Source: 13-2-20CM-68-14 sp046723355 (GTDB lineage: Bacteria > Actinomycetota > Thermoleophilia > Gaiellales > Gaiellaceae). Taken from it: a stretch of DNA of 5,407 bases. The notes under the pieces are model-generated. The model made no database searches, was not told the DNA's origin, and was given only the letters and a program-made list of their open reading frames with translations. Of this stretch, positions 1-5,346 are shown piece after piece. Positions within the stretch are counted from its first letter, which is position 1. Each line of letters starts with the position of its first letter. Made by a program: the position numbers and the translations under genes. The DNA is taken from NCBI GenBank assembly GCA_046723355.1, contig JBKOUJ010000168.1, positions 1 to 5,407 of the forward strand. Reading direction: 5' to 3'.

Positions 1-1
1 C

Positions 2-574
2 GAGGACGCCAGGGACCGCGTCAGATTCGAGGAAGAAGCTCTCGACCTCGCCGACCAGGTCTACCGCGTCGCGAGGCGGATGGTCTCCTCCCGCGAGGAA
101 GCCGAGGACTTGATGCAGGAGACGTACGCACGGGCGTTCCGAAGCTGGAGATCCTTCCAGCCGGGAACCAATCTCCGGGCGTGGCTCCTTCGCATCCTCA
201 CCAACCTCAACATCGACCGCGGGCGGCGGGTGCAGCGCGCCCCGGACACGCAGCCGCTCGAGGAAGGCGACTACTTCCTCTACAACAAGCTCGAAGGGGC
301 CAACCCGTCGGGCACTGACGAGGAGCGTGTCATCGAGCGGCTCTCGCAGGACGATGCCGTCACAGCCTTGTCGGCGGTGCCGCACGACTTCCGCGACGTG
401 ATCGTGCTCGTCGACATCGGCGATTTCAGCTACAACGAAGCCGCCCAGATCCTGGACATCCCGGTCGGGACGGTCATGTCCCGGCTGCACCGCGGTCGGC
501 GGATCCTCAAGCGTGAGCTCGCGGAGCACGCCGTCGCGGACGGCGCTTCCGCGGACGGAGGCCCTGGCGCGTGA
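2..574 (+). CDS. ECF-type RNA polymerase sigma factor, SigR/SigH-like (5' end missing)
   Basis: This sigma-70 family factor directs RNA polymerase to a stress regulon. The reading frame is open from base 2 with no start codon before the ATG at 80. That ATG lies inside region 2.1, so the true start is upstream of the window and about 190 C-terminal residues are visible. Region 2 covers roughly visible residues 9-80, with the core-binding/-10 segment AEDLMQETYARAFRSW followed by FQPGTNLRAWLLRILTN. A variable acidic linker follows. Region 4 (about 115-170) contains the helix-turn-helix FSYNEAAQILDIPVGTVMSRLHRGRR. The FQxGTNLxAWLxRILTN and PxGTVMSRLHRGRR wording is characteristic of the SigR/SigH (ECF12-like) group known from actinobacteria. 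The stop overlaps the GTG of the anti-sigma gene, which supports a sigma/anti-sigma pair. The subgroup assignment is by memory of family motifs; sigma identity itself is near certain. Confidence 0.95.
   Translation, partial: EDARDRVRFEEEALDLADQVYRVARRMVSSREEAEDLMQETYARAFRSWRSFQPGTNLRAWLLRILTNLNIDRGRRVQRAPDTQPLEEGDYFLYNKLEGANPSGTDEERVIERLSQDDAVTALSAVPHDFRDVIVLVDIGDFSYNEAAQILDIPVGTVMSRLHRGRRILKRELAEHAVADGASADGGPGA
557..561 (+). promoter_or_regulatory. Ribosome-binding site for the anti-sigma gene
   Basis: GGAGG inside the last codons of the sigma gene, nine bases before the GTG at 571. It decides in favour of the GTG over the ATG at 586 and supports translational coupling of the pair. Confidence 0.6.
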
Positions 575-813
575 GCGGCTTTGCGATGGATCCGTGCGAG
601 AAGTGCGAGGAGCTCCTGCAACCGTTCCTCGACCGCGATCTAAACGAGGAGGAGCGGGCGGTTGCGGAGGAGCACCTGAATCTCTGCGCGTACTGCCGGA
701 AGCGCTACCGCTTCGAAGCGGATCTGCGGCGCTTCGTCCGGCAGGCCGTCACAGAAGAGATGCCGCCGGACCTGAAGGCGAAGCTCTCCGAGCTGCGGAC
801 GCCGCTGCTCTAG
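571..813 (+). CDS. Zinc-binding anti-sigma factor (ZAS domain), RsrA/RshA-like
   Basis: This 80-residue soluble protein probably binds and silences the sigma factor encoded just upstream. Visible zinc-ligand candidates are Cys9, Cys12, His35, Cys39 and Cys42; HLNLCAYC is the H-x3-C-x2-C signature of ZAS proteins. In RsrA the equivalents of Cys12, His35, Cys39 and Cys42 hold zinc and a disulfide releases the sigma factor, so a thiol-redox switch is expected here by homology. The helix after the motif (KRYRFEADLRRFVRQ) and the PPDLKAKL tail match the RsrA layout, and the length is slightly below RsrA's. The GTG start is chosen because a GGAGG lies at 557-561, nine bases upstream, and gives a 4-base GTGA overlap with the sigma stop. 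The alternative ATG at 586 has no clear ribosome-binding site. There is no transmembrane segment. The stop lies in a CTAG shared with the convergent gene. Confidence 0.93.
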   Translation: MSGFAMDPCEKCEELLQPFLDRDLNEEERAVAEEHLNLCAYCRKRYRFEADLRRFVRQAVTEEMPPDLKAKLSELRTPLL

Positions 814-1505
814 TCCACCCGAGGAGGTCCGGCGATGACCACGAGCCGGCGCGGGTTGCTCCCGCCGGGTAGCGGCTTCGCCTCGACGCCGAGCTGGCTC
901 GCGAGGCGCGCTCCGTACGCATCCCCGCCGGGCTCGAAGTAGACCGCGGTGGCTGGGTAGTCGAAGCGGTTCGCCTTCGTGACCCGCCTGATCTTGTAGC
1001 CCAGCCCGCCGATCTTGCTTGCGAGCGCGCGGGTGTAATAGATGTCGCCGCCGCCGTTCAGCACGTCGACCGAGAGCTTCCAGGCAGGCGGCAGCGGCTG
1101 CGTCGTACCGTTCCGCCCGCTGTTTCCGCCGAGGCCGAGGCCGCGGCTATGTCCGCCCATGCCGCCGAGCAGTGCGACACCGAGTGCGGCCAACAGCACG
1201 ATCGTGGCGGCAACGGCGGCGATCCGAGTTCGCGAAAAGCGTTGCGGCGCCGGCTCGACCGGCAGGCGCGCGAGCGTCCGCGCCTCGTCGTGTTCGACGC
1301 CGAGCGCCGTTGCGTAGAGGACGACGGCGATCAGGGCGTCGTCGGCAACCGGGAACCTGTACACGCGGCCTTCTTCGAGCCAGCGGATCTGCTCCGGGGT
1401 GATGCCGGCTCGCCGAGCCGCTTCGTCGATCGTTAGCTTGCGTTGCAGGCGGGCCGACGCGAGCGGCGATGGTTCGAGCGGATCGAGTTGCGGCGCGGCC
1501 GACAT
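810..1505 (-). CDS. Membrane protein: RodZ-like helix-turn-helix, one TM helix, LytR_C domain
   Basis: A 231-residue protein with three visible parts. Residues about 14-75 form a helix-turn-helix of the Xre/RodZ type (LTIDEAARRAGITPEQIRWL, then an EEGR turn). Residues about 94-116 form one hydrophobic transmembrane helix preceded by RFSRTR, which predicts a cytoplasmic N-terminus. After a Gly-rich linker, residues about 143-227 match the LytR C-terminal (LytR_C) domain: VDVLNGGG, then ALASKIGGLGYKI and a final LVVIAGP strand. LytR_C domains usually follow the LytR-CpsA-Psr phosphotransferase domain of cell-wall enzymes or occur alone behind a TM helix. No phosphotransferase domain is present here, so it is not a ligase. 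A role in envelope organisation is inferred only. The ATG start has GAGGGA (1514-1519) eight bases upstream. The gene lies 12 bases after the nucleotidyltransferase and is probably co-transcribed with it. Its stop overlaps the convergent anti-sigma stop. Confidence 0.85.
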   Translation of the reverse strand: MSAAPQLDPLEPSPLASARLQRKLTIDEAARRAGITPEQIRWLEEGRVYRFPVADDALIAVVLYATALGVEHDEARTLARLPVEPAPQRFSRTRIAAVAATIVLLAALGVALLGGMGGHSRGLGLGGNSGRNGTTQPLPPAWKLSVDVLNGGGDIYYTRALASKIGGLGYKIRRVTKANRFDYPATAVYFEPGGDAYGARLASQLGVEAKPLPGGSNPRRLVVIAGPPRVD

Positions 1506-1513
1506 CGGACGCG

Positions 1514-1519
1514 TCCCTC
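1514..1519 (-). promoter_or_regulatory. Ribosome-binding site for the HTH/LytR_C gene
   Basis: GAGGGA on the minus strand, eight bases before the ATG at 1505, partly inside the stop codon of the upstream nucleotidyltransferase gene (TGA at 1520-1518). This arrangement supports termination-reinitiation coupling of the two genes. Confidence 0.6.
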
Positions 1520-2054
1520 ATTCTCCGCCGGCGTCCCTCACCCTCCCGAGCATGTCGCCCGGCACGTCGACGTCGCCGGGCGCGCCGAGATCGTCGCATG
1601 GGACCAGCACCGGCTCGAGCGCGCGCGCCCCCTCGTCCGGAACGGCGGGCCAAACCGCGCGGCCGAGCACGACGGGGTGACCGCGGTCGCCGCCGTAGCT
1701 CGCGGCGATCACGTCGCCGGTCCCTTCCCGCCAGGCGGCGACGACGCGGTCGATCGCCTCGGGCGCGAGCTCGGGGCCGTCCGCGAGGATGACGACGGCC
1801 GCCTCCGTGCCGGGCGGGAGCGCCGCGAGCCCGCAACGAAGCGAGGCGCCGGGACCGAGCTCCCAGTCCGTGCAGTGGACGGTGCGGGCGTCGGTCTCGA
1901 CATCGTGCGCCCCGACGACCACGACGATGTCGTCGATCGTGCTCGCGCTTCGCACGCGTTTGAGCACCGGCGCGAGCAGCAACCGCTGCTTCGGCGAGCC
2001 GAACCGAGACGCGGCTCCGGCCGCGAGAACGACGGCGCCGACCACGGCGCACAT
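1518..2054 (-). CDS. MobA/MocA-like nucleotidyltransferase (probable molybdenum cofactor maturation)
   Basis: A 178-residue cytoplasmic protein of the MobA-like NTP transferase family. Members such as MocA attach a nucleotide (CMP) to molybdopterin cofactor to make the dinucleotide form used by xanthine dehydrogenase-family enzymes. Visible motifs are the N-terminal nucleotide-binding loop LAAGAASRFGSPK (residues 10-22), GPGASLRCGL (67-76), the metal-binding Asp in LADGP (92; LADQP in most relatives) and GHPVVL (125-130), with a C-terminal DVDVPGDM. The protein is shorter than the usual 190-200 residues. After SPKQ it runs straight to LLLAPVLKRV, lacking the few residues with G-x-PLL seen in many relatives. 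Context beside a molybdenum hydroxylase operon supports the cofactor role, but the exact substrate cannot be read from sequence. An in-frame TGA lies two codons upstream, so ATG 2054 is the furthest start; its ribosome-binding site is weak. Confidence 0.85.
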   Translation of the reverse strand: MCAVVGAVVLAAGAASRFGSPKQRLLLAPVLKRVRSASTIDDIVVVVGAHDVETDARTVHCTDWELGPGASLRCGLAALPPGTEAAVVILADGPELAPEAIDRVVAAWREGTGDVIAASYGGDRGHPVVLGRAVWPAVPDEGARALEPVLVPCDDLGAPGDVDVPGDMLGRVRDAGGE

Positions 2055-2137
2055 TGTTCACGCTCGCGTCACAGACACGCACGACTTTCCCGGATACGCT
2101 CGCCGTGGGGAGGAGGCCGGGTACGCCTTGAGTCACG

Positions 2138-2143
2138 CGTCAA
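2138..2143 (-). promoter_or_regulatory. Possible -35 element (TTGACG) for the nucleotidyltransferase gene
   Basis: TTGACG on the minus strand directly after the repeat array, about 84 bases before the ATG at 2054. It also forms half of TTGA-N8-TCAA (2128-2143). No convincing TANNNT -10 box follows at 16-18 bases, so this is a weak candidate only. Confidence 0.2.
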
Positions 2144-2145
2144 CA

Positions 2146-2215
2146 CAAGAGAGCGTTCGCAAGAGAGCGTTCGCAAGAGAGCCTTCGCAAGAGAGCGTTC
2201 GCAGAAGAACGTTCG
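2146..2215. repeat. Tandem array of five 14-base repeats (unit CAAGAGAGCGTTCG)
   Basis: Copies start at 2146, 2160, 2174, 2188 and 2202 with no spacer. Copies 1, 2 and 4 are identical. Copy 3 differs by one base (G to C at unit position 10). Copy 5 is degenerate (CAGAAGAACGTTCG, three changes) and contains the 8-base palindrome GAACGTTC at 2207-2214. The unit length is not a multiple of three and the array lies between two genes, so it is not protein-coding. It sits upstream of the nucleotidyltransferase and just downstream of the FAD subunit stop. It could be a protein-binding array, a slippage-prone minisatellite or a copy of a dispersed intergenic repeat; the sequence alone does not decide. 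Confidence 0.95.
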
Positions 2216-2237
2216 CGGGCGGTGAGCTCGGGTCGGC

Positions 2238-3098
2238 TCAGGTGGAGCTGGGCGCGCCGCCGGCGCCGACCGTTTCGAGCGCGCGCCGGACGAGCGCTCG
2301 GGCGATGTCCACCTTGTATGCAGTGCCCGGCAACGGCGTCGCCTCCTCGAGCGCGTCCGGCGACGGAAGCTCCCACGGGACCGGCGCGACTCCCGCCAGG
2401 GCGAGGCGGACTCCGTCGGCATACCGCGCCGCGGCGACGCCCACCAGCGCGAACGACCACTTCCGGCGGTCCATCGCCTTGAGATAGACGCTCGCCTCGG
2501 GGCGCGGCGTCTCGATTTCGAGGATCAGCTCGCCGGGCTGCAGCGCCGTGACGTCGCGGTCGTCGTCGGTCGGCAGCCGGTAAAGATCCGAAATCGGGAG
2601 CTCGCGCGCGGTCGTTCGCAGCCGGGCGCCCAGCGCGAGCAGCGCCGCTGCCGGGTCGGACGGATGCGCAGACGCGCAGCGTTCGTTGCCGAAGATCGCA
2701 TGCTCGCGGTGCTGGCCCCGGCGCGCATGACACAGCTCGCCGCCGTGCAGGTAGCACTCGAACCCGAGCCGCCAGTACCAGCACCGCGTGGCCTGGAGAA
2801 GGTTCCCGCCGAGCGTGCTCATCGCCCGGAGCTGCGGCGACGCTGCAAGCGAGCACGCCTCGCGCAGCGCTTGGGGGATCTCGGGGTCGACCTCTAGCTC
2901 GGCGAGGGTCGTGGCGGCGCCGATCGTCGCGCCGTCGACACCCCGCGGGACGACATTACGCAGCTCCACCAGCGTGTCGGTGTGCACGAGCCCGTCTCGC
3001 AGGAGCGGTACGAGCTCGGTCCCACCGGCGAGCGCGACCGATCCGTTGCCGAGCACCGCCGCCGCGGCCTCGGCCGATTCAGGTCGTAGCAGCTCCAA
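2238..3098 (-). CDS. FAD-binding subunit of a xanthine dehydrogenase-family aldehyde oxidoreductase, with [4Fe-4S] insertion
   Basis: This flavin subunit (CoxM/XdhB/PaoB family) passes electrons from the iron-sulfur subunit to an acceptor. FAD-binding motifs are AGGTELVPLL (residues 24-33), IGAATTLAEL (59-68) and STLGGNLLQ (94-102). Directly after comes a segment with Cys106, Cys115, Cys123 and Cys141, ending in CASAHPSDPAAAL. This matches the cysteine-rich insertion of PaoB/YagS and HcrB proteins, which hold an extra [4Fe-4S] cluster; CoxM lacks it. The CO dehydrogenase C-terminal flavoprotein domain follows to the end. Start: I prefer TTG at 3098 (286 aa) because GAGGAG lies four bases upstream and the protein then begins ELLRPESAEAA, as relatives do. 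GTG at 3134 (298 aa) has no good ribosome-binding site and would add twelve polar residues. The gene overlaps the catalytic subunit by 20 bases, so the two are co-translated. Confidence 0.93.
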   Translation of the reverse strand: MELLRPESAEAAAAVLGNGSVALAGGTELVPLLRDGLVHTDTLVELRNVVPRGVDGATIGAATTLAELEVDPEIPQALREACSLAASPQLRAMSTLGGNLLQATRCWYWRLGFECYLHGGELCHARRGQHREHAIFGNERCASAHPSDPAAALLALGARLRTTARELPISDLYRLPTDDDRDVTALQPGELILEIETPRPEASVYLKAMDRRKWSFALVGVAAARYADGVRLALAGVAPVPWELPSPDALEEATPLPGTAYKVDIARALVRRALETVGAGGAPSST

Positions 3099-5346
3099 CT
3101 CGCTCCTCGGCGCGTTGCCGCTGCTCCGCCTCACGGAGCGCGTTGAGCACCTCTTCGCGGGTGATCGGCAGCGAGCGAATGTCGGCGCCCGTCGCGTCGC
3201 GGATCGCGTTCGCGATCGCGGCTGCCGTCGGAATGATCGGAGGCTCGCCCAGGCCTTTCGAGCCGAGGTTCGTCAGGTGCGCGTCCGGCTTGTCGACGAG
3301 CTCCGCGACGATCTCGGGGACGTCGGCGATCGTGGGCAGCTTGTACGCGTCGAGCGTTCGCGTCAGCACCTTCCCGGTCTGCGGATCGAGCAGCCGCTGC
3401 TCGGAGAGGGAGTGTCCGATCGCCTGGATGATCCCGCCCTCGATCTGGCTCTCTGCGCCGAGCGGGTTGATGACGCGACCGATGTCGTGCACGGCGTAGA
3501 TGCGCTCGACCACGACCTCGCCGGTCTCGACGTCGACCGCGACCTCGGCGACCTGGATGCCGTACGTCATCACGCGCATCCCGGCGGGATTCGGGCCGCG
3601 GGCGCCCTGGCCGAGGATCTGCCCGTCCTCGAGTAGGCCGGTGATCTCGTCGAGCGGCCATGAGCCGCCGTCGGCGCTGACGACGTTGCCGCCGGCGAGT
3701 GAGAGGACGCGCTCCTCGACGTCGAAGCGCTGGGCGGCGATTTCGCGGATCTGGCGCGCGACGTCGCCGGCCGCGGCCCGGACCGCCGGGCCCATCGACG
3801 GCGTTGTCGAGGACCCGCCCGAGACGACTGCGTAAGGGCCGTGCGCGGTGTCGCCGAGCTCGACGGTGACGCCGTCGATCGGCAGGCCGAGCTCCTCGGC
3901 CGCGATCTGCGCCATCGCCGTCCGGGTTCCGGTGCCGATGTCCTGCATCGCCGTCAGGACGGTGGCGGTGCTGTCGCCGGACAGCCGCACCCACGCGTAC
4001 GACGGCGGGCCGCCGCCGCCGTACCAGAGCTGCGTCGCGATGCCGACGCCGTGTTTCCAGGGACCCTCGGAACGAGCGCGAACCTCGTGGCGGCGCTTCC
4101 AGTGCGGCTCGGCGCGCGAGTAGCACTCCATCAGCTCCTTGCCGGAGAAGGGGCGCTCGTCCATCGGGTCGTGGTCGGCGTGGTTGCGGCGGCGCAGCTC
4201 GAGCGGGTCGAGGTCGAGCTTTGCCGCGAGCTCGTCGAGGGCGCACTCGAGCCCGAACGTGCCCTCGACGAAGCCGGGGGCCCGGAACGCGTCCATCGGC
4301 GGCGAGTTCAACCGCACCCCGTACTCGACCGTCCGAACGTTGTCGCAGCTGTAGAGCATCTGAACGGGACCTGCCGTGGACGGCATCCAGCCGTCCCAAC
4401 CGAGCAGGCAGACGTACTCGGCGGAGATCGCGGTCAACGTCCCGTCCGCGCGGGCGCCGAGCCGTAGCTTCTGGATCGTCGGGTTGCGGTTCCCCGAGTT
4501 GACGTTCTCCTCGCGGCGGTCGAGCCGGCAGTGCACCGGCCGCCCCGTGCGGCGGGCGAGTTCAGCCGCGATCATCGTATAGTCGCCGGCTGAGCCCTTG
4601 GCGCCGAAGCCGCCGCCCATGAAGCGGCAGATCACGCGAACCTTGTCCTTCGGCAGGTCGAAAGCTGCGGCGACCTCGTCGCGGACACCCCAGAGCCACT
4701 GTGTCGACGTGTAGACGACGACCGTGTCGCCTTCCCACTCGCAGATCGTCTGGTGCGTCTCGAGCGCGTTGTGGAGGACGCTCTGCGTGCGGTATTCGGC
4801 TTCGACCACCGCGTCGGCCTCGGCGAGCCCGCGCTCGACGTCGCCGCGCTCGTACTGCCTCGGATCGTTGAGGAACGACTCCCGCCGCAGTGCCTCCTCG
4901 ACGTCGAGCAGCGGCTCGAGCAGCTCCCACTCGACCTTGATTGCCGAGAGCGCCGACCGTGCTTGCCCCGCCGTCTCCGCGACGATTGCGGCGACGGCCT
5001 CCCCTTCGTAGTTCGCCTCGTCGGTGAGTACGTCGAGATCGCCGGGACCGATAGCGCCCCGGACGCCGCGCGCTTCGAGCGCAGGCTTCAGGTCGATCTG
5101 CTTCACGCGCGCGCGCGCGTGAGGGCTGCGCAGCACGGCCGCGTGGAGCATCCCGGGCAGCTTGATGTCCTGCGTGAAGCGGGCTTCTCCGCGTGCACGG
5201 GCGAGGCCGTCGACGCGTGCCGCCGGACGACCGACCGTCTCGAGAGGTCCTTCGGGCCACTGCTCTAGGGCGTCTTCCTCGACGACGACCCACTGCTCGG
5301 TGTAGCGGCCCTCGACCTCCTTCTCGGTCTTGATCAACCGCGCCAT
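3079..5346 (-). CDS. Molybdopterin-binding catalytic subunit, xanthine dehydrogenase/aldehyde oxidoreductase family
   Basis: A 755-residue catalytic subunit that hydroxylates an aldehyde or N-heterocycle at a molybdenum centre. The a/b hammerhead domain spans about 45-150 (VDGLARARGEARFTQDI, then LRSPHARARV). The Mo-cofactor-binding domain spans about 165-700, with GGGFGAK (244-250), AFRAPG (353-358) and QDIGTGT (468-474). The catalytic base is the Glu in GSKGLGEPP (Glu701). The length fits single-subunit members (about 700-800 aa). The CoxL form I loop AYxCSFR is absent and AFRAPG takes its place, so this is not a canonical CO dehydrogenase. The active-site loop and the FAD partner's iron-sulfur insertion point to a PaoC/YagR-type aldehyde oxidoreductase, but the substrate cannot be assigned. 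About 35 residues, rich in Glu, precede the usual family start. ATG 5346 overlaps the upstream stop by one base and has AAGGGG four bases before it. There is no twin-arginine signal; it is probably cytoplasmic. Confidence 0.95.
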   Translation of the reverse strand: MARLIKTEKEVEGRYTEQWVVVEEDALEQWPEGPLETVGRPAARVDGLARARGEARFTQDIKLPGMLHAAVLRSPHARARVKQIDLKPALEARGVRGAIGPGDLDVLTDEANYEGEAVAAIVAETAGQARSALSAIKVEWELLEPLLDVEEALRRESFLNDPRQYERGDVERGLAEADAVVEAEYRTQSVLHNALETHQTICEWEGDTVVVYTSTQWLWGVRDEVAAAFDLPKDKVRVICRFMGGGFGAKGSAGDYTMIAAELARRTGRPVHCRLDRREENVNSGNRNPTIQKLRLGARADGTLTAISAEYVCLLGWDGWMPSTAGPVQMLYSCDNVRTVEYGVRLNSPPMDAFRAPGFVEGTFGLECALDELAAKLDLDPLELRRRNHADHDPMDERPFSGKELMECYSRAEPHWKRRHEVRARSEGPWKHGVGIATQLWYGGGGPPSYAWVRLSGDSTATVLTAMQDIGTGTRTAMAQIAAEELGLPIDGVTVELGDTAHGPYAVVSGGSSTTPSMGPAVRAAAGDVARQIREIAAQRFDVEERVLSLAGGNVVSADGGSWPLDEITGLLEDGQILGQGARGPNPAGMRVMTYGIQVAEVAVDVETGEVVVERIYAVHDIGRVINPLGAESQIEGGIIQAIGHSLSEQRLLDPQTGKVLTRTLDAYKLPTIADVPEIVAELVDKPDAHLTNLGSKGLGEPPIIPTAAAIANAIRDATGADIRSLPITREEVLNALREAEQRQRAEERVGAATT
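3103..3108 (-). promoter_or_regulatory. Ribosome-binding site favouring the TTG start of the FAD subunit
   Basis: GAGGAG on the minus strand, four bases before TTG 3098 and inside the end of the catalytic subunit gene. The spacing is a little short, but no comparable motif precedes the GTG at 3134. Confidence 0.5.

Larger units (their letters stand above)
2055..2237. other. Intergenic region between FAD subunit and nucleotidyltransferase genes
   Basis: A 183-base gap that breaks an otherwise tightly packed minus-strand gene run. It holds the five-copy 14-base tandem repeat (2146-2215), then, nearer the nucleotidyltransferase, a possible -35-like TTGACG, then about 80 bases without a recognisable element. 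I see no coding sequence: all frames across it are shadow reading frames. I found no clear intrinsic terminator (no GC-rich hairpin followed by a T run) on either strand. Confidence 0.7.

Noticed and set aside
80..82. ATG at 80 as the start of the sigma factor.
   Set aside because: Starting there would delete most of region 2.1; the frame stays open to base 2 with sigma-like residues (RFEEEALDLADQVYRVARRM), so the start lies outside the window.
1147..2136. Long Arg-rich open frames overlapping the nucleotidyltransferase and HTH/LytR_C genes on both strands.
   Set aside because: These are high-GC shadow frames: compositionally biased, with no domain character, while the genes in the other frame show clear family motifs.
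2207..2214. GAACGTTC palindrome considered as part of a LexA/SOS box.
   Set aside because: Actinobacterial LexA boxes need GAAC-N4-GTTC; here the halves abut with no spacer and the site is simply the decayed fifth repeat copy.
2146..2215. Repeat array considered as a CRISPR.
   Set aside because: The 14-base units are contiguous with no unique spacers, and no cas genes are present.
3131..4399. A 422-residue open frame on the minus strand inside the catalytic subunit.
   Set aside because: Arg/Pro/Gly-rich low-complexity translation, wholly overlapped by a well-supported enzyme gene.
5103..5122. A 20-base palindrome with a (CG)7 run that could form Z-DNA or act as a site.
   Set aside because: It lies inside the catalytic subunit and encodes the conserved SPHARAR segment with Arg/Ala codons GCG and CGC; codon choice explains it.
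3079..5346. Annotation of the enzyme as aerobic CO dehydrogenase (CoxL).
   Set aside because: The form I signature AYxCSFR is missing (AFRAPG instead) and the FAD partner has the PaoB-type cysteine insertion that CoxM lacks.
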